Positions 37,487-46,438 of a stretch of 64,000 nucleotides of DNA are shown here, piece by piece; position 1 is the first letter of the stretch, and every line of letters begins with the position of its first letter. The notes beneath the pieces are model-generated. The model searched no databases. It worked only from the letters and a program-made list of their open reading frames with translations, and was not told where the DNA came from. The stretch is from Clostridium sp. (GTDB lineage: Bacteria > Bacillota > Clostridia > Lachnospirales > Lachnospiraceae): assembly GCA_031275405.1 (NCBI GenBank), contig JAISOV010000029.1:1-64000 (forward strand). Reading direction: 5' to 3'. A program made the position numbers and the translations under genes.

Positions 37487-38920
37487 TCACGAATCGCCCA
37501 GAATCCGCGCATAGATCCCCAGCAGCGTCCGGTAGTTGGCTTCCCGGTCGTGGATCCGGCGGGCATGGCTTCTGGCGTTTTCAGAATAAAAGGCAAGCCG
37601 TTCCGGCGCGCTCCAGATCTCCAGAACCGCCTGCGCCAGCCGCTCCGCCTGCGCCGCCAGCGGCGGGCTTTCTTTTCCGTAAGGCTCCTGACCGCTTCCG
37701 CCGGGTTCCTGGCCGATCCGATCAGATTGCCGATCCATTGGATCAGATTCCTGATCCATTTCACATTCCTGATAAAAGGTGATACCGCCGTCGCGGTATC
37801 CCCGGTACGAGATCCCGTCCGTCCCGCCACAGAACAGGCTGGGGATCCCTCCCACATCAGCCGTCACGCAAGGCACTCCCAGGATCATGGCTTCCCCTAA
37901 GGAATTGGGCGAATTTTCCATGGCGGAACAGCATACGTACAGGCCGCTCCGCAGATACTGCTCCTTCATCTGCCGCGCCGACAGCTTCCCGGCGAAGGCC
38001 ACCCTGTCCTGTGCCTGCGCCTCGCGCAGCAGGCGGCGCAGATATCTGCCGTAGCCGGACAGCCCAAGCCTCCCCCTCCAGGAAGAAGCCTTCACCGGGC
38101 TGTTCCCCGCCACGACCGCCTGGACGTCCGGGAACCGCGCCGCGATCCGCGGCAGCGCCGCCAGCAGGTAATGCAGCCCCTTGATCGGGTAATCGCCCTG
38201 GCTCAGAAAGATCCTATGCGGCTCACAGGCCGCCTTCTGCCAGCCGCCCTTGTAAAACTCGGGACGGAGCGTTTCATTCAGGAAATGATACCGGATTCCG
38301 GGGTTCCATTTTTTTGCATAATATTCATCCCAGGCAGTCCGCCCGGTCACATGCCCGGCGCGCCGCATGATTTCGGTTTCCCGCCGCCCCCTTGCCGCGA
38401 ACTTCCTCTGCTGCCTGCGGAGGCTGTCGCGGCGCAGCAGATCGCGCAGCGTGGCGCTGTTTTGAACCTCTTGGGGCAGATCCGCCATATAGGCCTGCGC
38501 ATAGACCCCGCACAGCCCTTGGATCCCGACCAGCAGCTTCTCCGGCGCGGGATGTACCCTTGCCATCGCCAAAGTATGGGCATATTCCGTTCCGAAACAA
38601 TGCACGAGATCCGGACGCGCCCGCTCCAGAATGGCTTTCATGCCCGCTTCCAGGCGCCGGTCGTAACGCTCCGCGTGGGAGGTGTCCTCATAGAAGCCAT
38701 AGCAGGAAAGGCTTCCGTTCCCGACCGGAACGACCCCGGCAAAGCCGTCCATCCCTCGCTCCACCGGAAACGCCACGCTCAGTTCGATCCCGTTTTCCTC
38801 CCGGCGCTCCAGAAGCAGAGCCGCCATGCCGGACAGCCAGCCTTCTTTTACATTTTCTTCCTTTTGCAGGTGGGCCGCCACTGCCGGCAGCATGATATTG
38901 CAGACCCATAGCACCCTCAT
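37487..38920 (-). CDS. GT4 glycosyltransferase with heptapeptide repeats
   Basis: A 477-residue GT-B enzyme: MRVLWVCNIMLPAVAAHLQKEE, LVHCFGTEYAHTLAMAR, LSQGDYPIKGLHYLLAALP and CSAMENSPNSLGEAMILGVPCV. It is a paralogue of 12324-13625. Near residue 405 it carries four imperfect heptads (MDQESDP, MDRQSDR, IGQEPGG, SGQEPYG) encoded by 21-bp units, where its paralogue has an ordinary loop. Start ATG 38920; the longer upstream frame overlaps the previous GT gene and is not credible. Confidence 0.83.
   Translation of the reverse strand: MRVLWVCNIMLPAVAAHLQKEENVKEGWLSGMAALLLERREENGIELSVAFPVERGMDGFAGVVPVGNGSLSCYGFYEDTSHAERYDRRLEAGMKAILERARPDLVHCFGTEYAHTLAMARVHPAPEKLLVGIQGLCGVYAQAYMADLPQEVQNSATLRDLLRRDSLRRQQRKFAARGRRETEIMRRAGHVTGRTAWDEYYAKKWNPGIRYHFLNETLRPEFYKGGWQKAACEPHRIFLSQGDYPIKGLHYLLAALPRIAARFPDVQAVVAGNSPVKASSWRGRLGLSGYGRYLRRLLREAQAQDRVAFAGKLSARQMKEQYLRSGLYVCCSAMENSPNSLGEAMILGVPCVTADVGGIPSLFCGGTDGISYRGYRDGGITFYQECEMDQESDPMDRQSDRIGQEPGGSGQEPYGKESPPLAAQAERLAQAVLEIWSAPERLAFYSENARSHARRIHDREANYRTLLGIYARILGDS
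37699..37761. repeat. 21-bp imperfect repeats inside a GT4 gene
   Basis: Two clear copies (37720-37740 and 37741-37761), and a diverged part preceding them, encode acidic heptapeptides. The unit is a multiple of three, so variation would change length, not frame. Confidence 0.75.
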
Positions 38921-38940
38921 GGACAGGATCCCCCTTCCGA

Positions 38941-39780
38941 TCAGATTCCCGGACGGTAAAACGCCCGCTTGGCTCTCTGGTAGATCCGCGACAGAACCGG
39001 GCTTTCCCCGATCCGACTGCGCAGCGGCGCCAAAGTCAGCGCCATGATCACCTGATATTTCAGGCGCTCGCCTTTCCCCATGTATTCCCTGGTGATCCGC
39101 CGATATTCCCCGGCGTCCCTTTTCCGGCTCTCCCTGCCCTCCGAGTAGCCGCCCCCCTCGTAGGAAGCGACGACCAGATCCAGCTTTTCCATCCGCGCCC
39201 GCCGCCGGTAAAAACACCACAAGAAATGCTCGTAATCCGCCCGGACGCGGTACCGCGTGAGATAACGTCTGTTATGAAACAGCCGGGTATCATAGAAACA
39301 GGACTGGTGGCAGGGAATATTCCGGTAACAGACGAAGCCGGTGACGGAGGGCGGCGCGTACAGGACGGCCGCCAGACGCTCGCTGTACGTATCCCCGTAG
39401 TACACCGTCAAGGCTCCCTGCCCGGCAAGAACCTGCCGGCTTACGGCGGCGGCCACTTTTGATAACACGTGTTCTTCATAAAAGCTGTCCCCACAGTTCA
39501 GGAAAATGACATAGTCGCCTTCCGCCCAGTCCAGCGCCTGGTTCATGGCCTCGTAAATGCCCCCGTCCGCTCCGCGGCAGACCCGCAGCCTCGGCTCGCC
39601 CTCGTAGTCCGCCAGGACGGCTTCCACAGAGCCGTCTTCCGACCCGCCGTCCTTGAGGATCACCTCAAACTCCCGGTAATCCTGCCGGAAAACGCTCTCT
39701 ATGGTCTTTCTTAGTTTTTCTCCGGGATTCAGCGACACCACCACGACGGTGAACAGCAGCCCTCTCGATTGTTTTCCCAT
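38941..39780 (-). CDS. GT2 glycosyltransferase
   Basis: A 279-residue GT-A enzyme: FTVVVVSLNPGEKLRKTIESV, VILKDGGSEDGSV, GADGGIYEAMNQAL and FLNCGDSFYEEHV. The GGIYEAMNKA block marks the WcaA-like subgroup of family 2. It lies between the EpsG-type polymerase upstream and a GT4 downstream, within the set A operon. Confidence 0.86.
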   Translation of the reverse strand: MGKQSRGLLFTVVVVSLNPGEKLRKTIESVFRQDYREFEVILKDGGSEDGSVEAVLADYEGEPRLRVCRGADGGIYEAMNQALDWAEGDYVIFLNCGDSFYEEHVLSKVAAAVSRQVLAGQGALTVYYGDTYSERLAAVLYAPPSVTGFVCYRNIPCHQSCFYDTRLFHNRRYLTRYRVRADYEHFLWCFYRRRARMEKLDLVVASYEGGGYSEGRESRKRDAGEYRRITREYMGKGERLKYQVIMALTLAPLRSRIGESPVLSRIYQRAKRAFYRPGI

Positions 39781-39810
39781 GATTCTGTTCCCAGCCTTTC
39801 CGGCCCGCCC

Positions 39811-40920
39811 TTATTGGAAGATCCAGTTCCGGTACGGGAGCAGCCTGCTGCTCACGTCATACGCTTTATAGAGGAATATCACGAAATACAGCAGGAAAGC
39901 CAGCGCCGTACCCCCGACGCAGAGCTTCCGCCAGAGTCCTTTTTTCATCCCCAGAAGCAGCTCCGGAATCAGGAAGATCTGCGCGATCATCAGGTAATAG
40001 GCCACCCTGGACGCTTCCGGCAGGAACGAGCCGCACAGGCAGACCACCAGGGCGCCCAGATTCAGGAAAAAGTAAAACCGGTTCCGCTCCCGGTCCCGTA
40101 TGCCCTCCCGGTAACAGACTGCCGACAGCGCCAGCACGCCCAGGCACTTGGCGACGTTTGCCCAGGAAATCCTCCCGTCGTCAAAGGCGGAGTTTTCATA
40201 AAAGGGATAGAAGAAAAACAGCAGCCGCCGATACCAGCTCTGCCCGAACACCAGGCTTGCCCCTAGAAGCCCCGCCGCGGCAAGCTGCCATTTTTTCACC
40301 CGCCGCCGCGACAGCCAGGCCGCCGCCGGATACGCCGGCAGCACCAGAAGCACCGATTTATGGAAAAGCCCCGCCGCCAGGATCAGCAGGATGAATTTCC
40401 CATATTCCCGCCTCAGGACATACTCCATGCCGGACGCCGCGACGGCCAGCACGAAATAATAACGCACGGTATTCAGACTGGAGAAGTAATAGCCTCCGGT
40501 CAGAAGCAGATATAAGGAAGCCGCGTACCATTTCCCCTGATCGTGAAGGGCTTTTACGAAGAAGAACACCGTCAGCAGGGAGAACAGCCCGAAAATCGGC
40601 AGATACCGGTCATACCCGAACAGATCCTGCAGCCACCGCACCAGAAGGTTGAAGCCGAACTCCGAAGAGACCTGCCTTCCCTGGGCAATCAGCTGAAAGT
40701 TGAAGCGGTAGACCCAGTAATCGTTCCCCACCGCGATCCGGCAGGCGGACACCCCCGCCAGCAGGCAATAGATCCCGATTTCCCCCACCAGATTCCGCGC
40801 CTGCTGCCGTTCATAGACGGAGGGACGGGCGGCGCCGACGTATCTGCGGTTATCGATGAACAGGGCAAATCCCAGGGTGACGACGACCAGGGACACATAG
40901 ACCAACGCGCTGGCTTCCAT
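39811..40920 (-). CDS. EpsG-family polysaccharide polymerase
   Basis: A 369-residue protein with about ten membrane spans. DYWVYRFNFQLI, SSLNTVRYYFVLAVAASGMEY and LILAAGLFHKSVLLVLPAY (with the FHKS signature) are the EpsG-family features. Such proteins are Wzy-like polymerases of exopolysaccharide operons. It is the second putative polymerase in the window. The start at 40920 overlaps the previous stop (TAATG); an upstream in-frame ATG lies in the Shine-Dalgarno. Confidence 0.82.
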   Translation of the reverse strand: MEASALVYVSLVVVTLGFALFIDNRRYVGAARPSVYERQQARNLVGEIGIYCLLAGVSACRIAVGNDYWVYRFNFQLIAQGRQVSSEFGFNLLVRWLQDLFGYDRYLPIFGLFSLLTVFFFVKALHDQGKWYAASLYLLLTGGYYFSSLNTVRYYFVLAVAASGMEYVLRREYGKFILLILAAGLFHKSVLLVLPAYPAAAWLSRRRVKKWQLAAAGLLGASLVFGQSWYRRLLFFFYPFYENSAFDDGRISWANVAKCLGVLALSAVCYREGIRDRERNRFYFFLNLGALVVCLCGSFLPEASRVAYYLMIAQIFLIPELLLGMKKGLWRKLCVGGTALAFLLYFVIFLYKAYDVSSRLLPYRNWIFQ

Positions 40921-41699
40921 TATGACGACCATCCTTCCCTCATCCACGCAAACGCCTGAGCGATCCCCACTTCCCGGCACAGCTTGCCCCGATGCGCCAA
41001 AAGGAAGCGGAGCGCCATGGCAGCCGCCAGTTTCCCATACAGGAAGCGGTACAGCACCCCCCTGTCTACGAAGAATTTCCGGTGGCAGCCCTCAAACCAG
41101 CTGGACTCTCCCGGCTCTTCCCTGCCGATCGTCACGGGAGCCGTATAGATCCGGCGGCCTTTTTTCAGGAAGTCCTGTAAAAACAGGCTGTCCTCCCCGT
41201 TGCTGTACCGCGCCCCGCCGCCAAACAGCAGGGAAAAAGTCACTCCGCAGGCCAGCAGGCTTTCCCGGCGAACCGCAAAGCTGACCGCCCCGTATCTGCC
41301 GCAGTTGTACCAGCGCACCCGGCGGCGTGCGGTGATTTCGTAGGTCTTGCGGGCTTCCTCCACCTCTATCTGGAACAGGATCATGTCCGCTTTCGGATTG
41401 CCGTGAAATTCTTTCCGGATCTTTTCCGGATAGTCGCTTTCGTAGACAATGTCCGCATCCGAAAACAGGCAGATATCCCCTTCCGCCCGGAGGATCGCTT
41501 CATTCCGGCTCCTTCCCACCCCTCTGTCCGGAAAAGAAAACAGCTGTATTTTTTCTCCGCAGACCTGCGTTTCCTCATAATCCAGGCGGTCGCACTGGTT
41601 CACGACGACCGCGGAGGATTTCAGGTTCATCTTCCGCGCCACGGCTCCCGCGCCGCCTGCCGGAACATGCATTACCGAAGCCAGAACCTGTACCGTCAT
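40920..41699 (-). CDS. GT2-like glycosyltransferase
   Basis: A 259-residue GT-A enzyme: VQVLASVMHVPAGGAGAVA, VVVNQCDR, RSRNEAILRAEGDICLFSDADIVY with the DxD-type site, and YSNGEDSLFLQDFLKKG. This family is short and usually found in Firmicute exopolysaccharide loci. It is coupled to the polymerase downstream by TAATG. The start at 41699 is preferred to the ATG at 41711, which is part of the Shine-Dalgarno. Confidence 0.82.
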   Translation of the reverse strand: MTVQVLASVMHVPAGGAGAVARKMNLKSSAVVVNQCDRLDYEETQVCGEKIQLFSFPDRGVGRSRNEAILRAEGDICLFSDADIVYESDYPEKIRKEFHGNPKADMILFQIEVEEARKTYEITARRRVRWYNCGRYGAVSFAVRRESLLACGVTFSLLFGGGARYSNGEDSLFLQDFLKKGRRIYTAPVTIGREEPGESSWFEGCHRKFFVDRGVLYRFLYGKLAAAMALRFLLAHRGKLCREVGIAQAFAWMREGWSS

Positions 41700-41800
41700 A
41701 GCTAAGACCATCCTTTCGCTCGATCCGGAAAGCGTTCCTTCGCGTTCCGCCGCGCCGCGTGGCCGTCCACGCTGGCTGCCTCGCGGCGGTTCGGCCGCCC

Positions 41801-42940
41801 CTATCCTCCCCGCTTAGCCCTCTGCGCGCCGGAAGCGGGGGAAGGCCGGGCTGCGTCCGGGCTCCCCGGCACAGGATCCGGCCCGCCGAACCGGTCATAC
41901 CTCCGGATCAGCTGTTCGTCCGCTTCCCACAGCAGGGCGGCGGTCACTTCGCAGTCCTGCGTCCGGAAGACCTCCAGGACGCGCTCCAGCCGTTTCCCCG
42001 CATGTGGCCCCGCTTTTACGACCAGCAGGATCCCGTCCGTCTCCCGTAACCGGGAAGCGTTTTCCGGTTCCTGCATAACAGACGTTATTATTTCCCATTC
42101 CGCTTCGACGGAGGATCGCGGCAGCCTCTCCAGTACCGCCTCCAGATCGGTATCGCCCGTGACGGCTGTGATTCCTATCTTCCGCTTCCCCCGGAACACA
42201 TACCGGAGGTTTTCCGCCAGCTCCCTGCTCTTTGCCGTCCCCAGCACCTTTAAGCCATGCCGTCTGGCCAGCGCGGCGGGAAGCCAGATGCTGTCGTCCC
42301 CGGTTTCTTTCAGGAGGAAACCGATGAGGACAAAGAAAAAAGTCAGTACCGCGCTCAGCAGGAAAGCTCTTGCCGGCCTTACGTCCAAGAAGACCTTTTC
42401 CGCTTTCCTTGCCGGATCCACCACCCGTATCGAGGTGATTTCCGCCTGTTTTTCCCCGAAAGCCACAAAGCTTTCCTCCACGGCTTCCGCGATCCGCAGG
42501 CTGAGATCCGGATCCGGCGTCGTGACCAGGCTGACAGGCAGCCGAAGATCCGACGGCAGATCCGCCGACAGATACCCGGTCAGCTGTTCCAGATCCGGCA
42601 GCGGCTCCAGCCCTCCTGTTTCCAGGCGGGACAGAATCTCCTTCCGGAATTCCTCCGTCCGGATCCATACATTCCAGCTGTAGGCATTGATATAAGTGTA
42701 AGCCTCCCCCGTCCGGGGATCCGTCCCGTATTCCACATAGTAGACCGACTTCGCGCCATACGTATCCGCCGGGCGGAAAAGAACGTTCTTGATAAAATAG
42801 CCGCCGCCAAAAATCAAAGTTCCCGCCAGAGTCAGCGCCAGGATCCGCCCGGCGTTTCTGGACAGCCTCAGCGCCGCCAGCCGCAGGTCAAAAGGCTCTC
42901 TGGCAAAATAGCACTCTTTCATCATGATCACCCTGCTCAT
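41801..42940 (-). CDS. Wzz-like polysaccharide co-polymerase
   Basis: A 379-residue protein with two membrane spans (residues about 30-50 and 192-212) enclosing an extracytoplasmic helical domain (VWIRTEEFRKEILSRL, LVTTPDPDLSLRIAEAVEESF). A cytoplasmic tail follows, resembling a kinase fold without an obvious Walker A loop (KIGITAVTGDTDLEAVLERL; GILLVVKAGPHAGKRLERVLEVF). It pairs with the long phosphoglycosyltransferase upstream and should set chain length for set A. The last codons overlap a stem-loop repeat also found after murA. Confidence 0.78.
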   Translation of the reverse strand: MSRVIMMKECYFAREPFDLRLAALRLSRNAGRILALTLAGTLIFGGGYFIKNVLFRPADTYGAKSVYYVEYGTDPRTGEAYTYINAYSWNVWIRTEEFRKEILSRLETGGLEPLPDLEQLTGYLSADLPSDLRLPVSLVTTPDPDLSLRIAEAVEESFVAFGEKQAEITSIRVVDPARKAEKVFLDVRPARAFLLSAVLTFFFVLIGFLLKETGDDSIWLPAALARRHGLKVLGTAKSRELAENLRYVFRGKRKIGITAVTGDTDLEAVLERLPRSSVEAEWEIITSVMQEPENASRLRETDGILLVVKAGPHAGKRLERVLEVFRTQDCEVTAALLWEADEQLIRRYDRFGGPDPVPGSPDAARPSPASGAQRAKRGG

Positions 42941-42943
42941 TTT

Positions 42944-43024
42944 CTCCTTTCAAAGTCCGGAGCTTGGCGCCGCGCTCGTCTCCGGTGGAAAGAATGCAAT
43001 TCTTTCCACCTTCAGCCTTCCTCC
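42944..43024 (-). repeat. Dispersed double-hairpin element, copy A
   Basis: About 80 bp homologous to 55687-55764. It has a perfect 12-bp hairpin (42984-42995 / 42999-43010, loop GCA) and a CCGGAG/CTCCGG stem. On the minus strand it runs from the stop codon of the phosphoglycosyltransferase to the wzz ribosome-binding site. Confidence 0.7.
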
Positions 43025-44469
43025 TTCTTTGGAAAGCGCTCTCCTTTCAGATTCTTCCGGATATGCTCTTCCTGGAACGCCGTCACCTGTTCCGTCTCCA
43101 CGCCCTCCGTGCTGTCGGGCCAGAACAGGATTTTCAGCGTCAGCAGGATCAGCTTGAAATCCAGCCACAGCGAATAATTTTCAATATAAGTCAGATCCAG
43201 CTTCAGCTTATCGTAGGGGGCCGTATTATATTTCCCGTAAATCTGGGCATACCCCGCCAGCCCCGCCTTGACTTTCATGCGGAACACAAACTCCGGCATG
43301 ATTTCCACGTACTGGTCAATGATTTCCGGTCTTTCCGGCCTGGGCCCGATGAAAGACATGTCGCCTTTCAAGATGTTGAACAGCTGGGGCAGCTCGTCGA
43401 TCCGTACTTTGCGTATGAACCGCCCGACAGGCGTAATGCGGCTGTCGTTTTTGCCCGCCAGCCGGGCTACCCCGTCTTTTTCCGCGTCCGGCTCCATGCT
43501 CCGGAATTTCATGATGTAAAACTTCCGCCGGCCTTCGGTACAGCGTACCTGTTTATAAATCACCGGGCCGCCGTCATACAGCTTGATCGCGGCGACGGTA
43601 AGCAGCATGAACGGCGAGGTCAGAAGCAGCAGCAGCAGGGAGAGCGCAACGTCCAGGATGCGCTTGAGCGCTTTCTGCTCGATCGTCAGGCAGTTCTCCC
43701 GGGTCAGCAGCAGCGGCGTATCAAAAAGGTGCAGCTCCTCCGAGCCACGTAAGATGACATCTGTGATTTTTGGAGTAATATAAAAACGGATGGACTGCGC
43801 ATAGCAGAATTTCAGCAGCTGATTCCGGTATCCCACCGGGATGTCCCAGATCACTACCGCGTAATAATCGCCTTTTTCATAGCCTTCCGCAATTTCATCA
43901 CATATGTTATTGATTCCGTCCTTCACCTGGATACATCTCACGATCTCATATTTATCTTTCCGGTCGGAAAATTTGTTCCGGATACTCAGGATGGGCCGCT
44001 CTCCGTGAACCAGCAGCAGCCTCCTGGGCGGGAACACCAGACGGTAGATCCAGTTGGCGACATAGATCCAGACTACTACCACGAGTCCCTGGCTCAGCAT
44101 CATCTGGACAAAAAAGCGCAGCCGGAACAGCTCCATCGCCATCAGGGAAAGCTGTCCGTAGATGATCACATTGACCACCAGGGTGGCGAAAAGCTTGGAA
44201 AAAATGGCTTCGATATTTTTCAGGAACCCGATCCGCAGGCCGCCGTACATATTGGACAGGAAAAGCAGCAGAACCGCATAGATGACGATCTGCAGCAGAT
44301 ACCCATACCACCAGTACCGCACCGCCAGGCTGCCGGAGAAATGGCGGATCCAGTAATAGCTGAAAACCAGAACCTCCAGAGCCAGGCCGCCTATTCCCAG
44401 GCACAGATTGATCAGCCTTTTGAACGCTTCCAGTTTTCTGATGTCGTTTCCCTTTCTCTTGTGTTTCAC
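43012..44469 (-). CDS. Long (WbaP-type) polyprenyl phosphoglycosyltransferase
   Basis: A 485-residue initiating transferase. Four or five N-terminal membrane spans and a Rossmann-like middle (VVIWDIPVGYRNQLL) precede the catalytic domain: KRILDVALSLLLLLLTSPF membrane helix, YIMKFRSMEPDAEKDG, RKVRIDELPQLFNILKGDMSFIGPRPERPE (catalytic D-E) and KAGLAGYAQIYGKYNT. It loads the first sugar phosphate on undecaprenyl phosphate. It begins at GTG 44469 behind AAAGGAAAAGG; the longer open frame upstream is basic low-complexity sequence. Confidence 0.9.
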   Translation of the reverse strand: MKHKRKGNDIRKLEAFKRLINLCLGIGGLALEVLVFSYYWIRHFSGSLAVRYWWYGYLLQIVIYAVLLLFLSNMYGGLRIGFLKNIEAIFSKLFATLVVNVIIYGQLSLMAMELFRLRFFVQMMLSQGLVVVVWIYVANWIYRLVFPPRRLLLVHGERPILSIRNKFSDRKDKYEIVRCIQVKDGINNICDEIAEGYEKGDYYAVVIWDIPVGYRNQLLKFCYAQSIRFYITPKITDVILRGSEELHLFDTPLLLTRENCLTIEQKALKRILDVALSLLLLLLTSPFMLLTVAAIKLYDGGPVIYKQVRCTEGRRKFYIMKFRSMEPDAEKDGVARLAGKNDSRITPVGRFIRKVRIDELPQLFNILKGDMSFIGPRPERPEIIDQYVEIMPEFVFRMKVKAGLAGYAQIYGKYNTAPYDKLKLDLTYIENYSLWLDFKLILLTLKILFWPDSTEGVETEQVTAFQEEHIRKNLKGERFPKKEEG

Positions 44470-44581
44470 TGCCTTTTCCTTTCCCCGGAACCAGCTTTTA
44501 CGGCTGTCTCTTCTTCCGGACTTCTCCTGCCGCCTTGCCCGGCTGCCGCTCCCTCCGGACCCGTCCCGCCGCCGCTTCCTT

Positions 44582-45376
44582 CTACAGCTTCCGCCCCAGC
44601 CTTCTTCCGACGGCCCTGACCGCCCAGAAGCAGAAATAATAAAGGCTTCGCGGCGCCGACAGGTTCTCCGCTTTGCGGTACAGCCCCCAGATACGGCGTA
44701 TCGCTTCCGCTTTGTTGGCGGAAAGGGTGTTTCCCTGCCTGCGGTACAGAGCGAGGTTTTCATCCAGCCCGTGCGCTTCATAGCCGTTTCGGAGCAGCTT
44801 CCACCATAAGGCCGTGTCCTCGCTTTTGATCTCCGGCATTTTCAGCAGTCCTTCCCCGATCTTCGCGCGGTCGAACATCACGGTCGTGGTAAAGATCGTG
44901 GTATTCTTCAAGGCCTGTCCGTAAGTAAGCACCGGCGGCACCCGGACGACCTTTCCGGTTCCCCGTCCGTTCCGGTCCGCAAACTCGTACCCGGTAAAGG
45001 CAAACGCCGCGCCGGTTTTTTTCAGGAAAGCAAGCTCTTTTTCCAGCTTTTCCTCCATCCATAGGTCATCCGCGTCCAGAAAGGCCAGATAACGCCCCTC
45101 CGCTTCCTCGATCCCCCGGTTCCTTGCCCGGGCGGCTCCCAGATTGCGGGGCTGGCGGATCACCCGTATCCGCTGATCCCGCGCCTGCCGGCAGTAAGCC
45201 TCGACCACCTTTTCCGTGCCGTCCGTACAGCCGTCCAGCACCAGAAGCAGCTCCCAGTCCCGCCAGGTCTGCGCCCGCACCGAATCCATGGCCGCGCCGA
45301 CAGAGTCCCGCGCATGATAGACCGGCATGACAATACTGATACAGTCTTTCCTTCTCTGAAAACGCCCTTCTTCCAA
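44582..45376 (-). CDS. GT2 glycosyltransferase with repeat-derived start region
   Basis: A 264-residue GT-A enzyme: ISIVMPVYHARDSVGAAMDSV, LLLVLDGCTDGTEKVV, NLGAARARNRGI, and FLDADDLWMEEKLEKE with the DxD-type site; MPEIKSEDTALWWKLL is the usual late block. The only good start is TTG 45376, preceded by AAAGGG. Both the Shine-Dalgarno and the TTG are part of a 17-bp tandem array (45375-45465), so the initiation region is itself a repeat copy. An ATG at codon 17 lies inside the first beta strand and is too late. Confidence 0.83.
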   Translation of the reverse strand: MEEGRFQRRKDCISIVMPVYHARDSVGAAMDSVRAQTWRDWELLLVLDGCTDGTEKVVEAYCRQARDQRIRVIRQPRNLGAARARNRGIEEAEGRYLAFLDADDLWMEEKLEKELAFLKKTGAAFAFTGYEFADRNGRGTGKVVRVPPVLTYGQALKNTTIFTTTVMFDRAKIGEGLLKMPEIKSEDTALWWKLLRNGYEAHGLDENLALYRRQGNTLSANKAEAIRRIWGLYRKAENLSAPRSLYYFCFWAVRAVGRRLGRKL

Positions 45377-45465
45377 ATTTTTGCCCTTTCAAAAATTTCG
45401 TCCTCTCAGAAATTTCGTCCTCTCAGAAATTTTGTCCTTTCTGAAATTTTGCCCTCTCTGAAATG
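45375..45465. repeat. 17-bp tandem array covering a translation start
   Basis: AAATTT motifs at 45375, 45393, 45410, 45427 and 45444, with AAATG at 45461, give spacings of 18, 17, 17, 17 and 17 bp. On the minus strand each unit reads an AG-rich Shine-Dalgarno-like block followed about eight bases later by CTG or TTG. The array fills the gap between two genes. Confidence 0.9.
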
Positions 45466-46386
45466 TTACGCCCCTTTGTCCGCCCCGGCGGATCTGTTTA
45501 CCAGATCAAACACCCGGTACCCTGCCGGACGCCCTTCTTCTTCCAGGATCTCCAGGCCGCTCCCGGCGGACAGCCGCCGTGCCGCTTCCAGCAGTTCCCG
45601 CCCCGCTTCCTCCGAAGCCCCTTCCGGCAGCAGGATCCGGTTCACCCCAAGCTCCAGGGCCTTTTCCAACGGAGGGGAAGGCAGCGCCTCCCCTCCCGAC
45701 TCCGGAGTGGAAGCCTTTTCCATCCATAAGTACAGTTCCATGGTTTCCGCGTCATACGTATCATACGAATAAGCGTTCAGCGCCGCCTCCCACACGTTCC
45801 TGCCATAGGGAAGCCCTATCGCTCCGCTGTGCGCCCTCGCCCGCTCCATGACCTCCCTGGGCGCCCATAGGCAGATAGTAAGATGATTCCCTTCTTTGAT
45901 CAAATCATCCAGAAGTTTTTGAATATCTTCCTCTTTTTGGAAGTTTTCTTCCGGGCCGCCCACGTCCTCCCAGCCATAGGGATTGCTGCACAGAAGCAGC
46001 ACCGCCAGGCCCAGAGCCGCCCCCAGGCAAGGCTCCGCTATCTTTCCCTTCCAGTACCTTTCATAGACGTCCGCATAGGCCGCGGTCGCGCCGTAGGCGA
46101 TCACCAGCGTCAGCGGCACCAGGCTCCACAGCCATTCGTATGCGTAAAAGCGGGTCTGGTACAGCAGGAGCGGCGCGGCTGTCAGCGGACAGCCGACCAG
46201 CGCCGCCGTCAGAAACGCGAAGCGCCTAAGCCACCGTTCCCTCTGCCTTTGCAGGGGCTTCCCGAAGCTCCGCTGTTCCTCCGTCAGCCACAGATAGAAC
46301 AGAACCCCCATCAGAAGCACCGGATATTTCCCGCTTTCCAGAAAGCTTTTCCAGCCGTCAGCGGCATTTCGGATCAGTTCCGCCAT
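45466..46386 (-). CDS. Membrane protein of unknown function (pair member 2)
   Basis: A 306-residue protein with four membrane spans in the first half (YPVLLMGVLFYLWL; FAFLTAALVGCPLTAAPLLL; SLVPLTLVIAYGA; PCLGAALGLAVLLL) and a soluble C-terminal half (LTICLWAPREVMERARAHSG, ILLPEGASEEAGRELLEAA). I do not recognise the family. It follows immediately on another unknown membrane protein, and the two together resemble one large GT-C-like or lipid-linked-sugar enzyme split in two. Start ATG 46386; the upstream frame overlaps the neighbour. Confidence 0.6.
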   Translation of the reverse strand: MAELIRNAADGWKSFLESGKYPVLLMGVLFYLWLTEEQRSFGKPLQRQRERWLRRFAFLTAALVGCPLTAAPLLLYQTRFYAYEWLWSLVPLTLVIAYGATAAYADVYERYWKGKIAEPCLGAALGLAVLLLCSNPYGWEDVGGPEENFQKEEDIQKLLDDLIKEGNHLTICLWAPREVMERARAHSGAIGLPYGRNVWEAALNAYSYDTYDAETMELYLWMEKASTPESGGEALPSPPLEKALELGVNRILLPEGASEEAGRELLEAARRLSAGSGLEILEEEGRPAGYRVFDLVNRSAGADKGA

Positions 46387-46438
46387 GGTTTCCTCCAGAC
46401 AGTTTGTCACTGCTCGGCAAAGGCGGCCGGATGGAACT

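Noticed and set aside
35245-37782. A plus-strand open frame of about 845 codons
   Set aside because: Antisense shadow of a GT2 and two GT4 genes with good starts on the minus strand; no ribosome-binding site or known domain.
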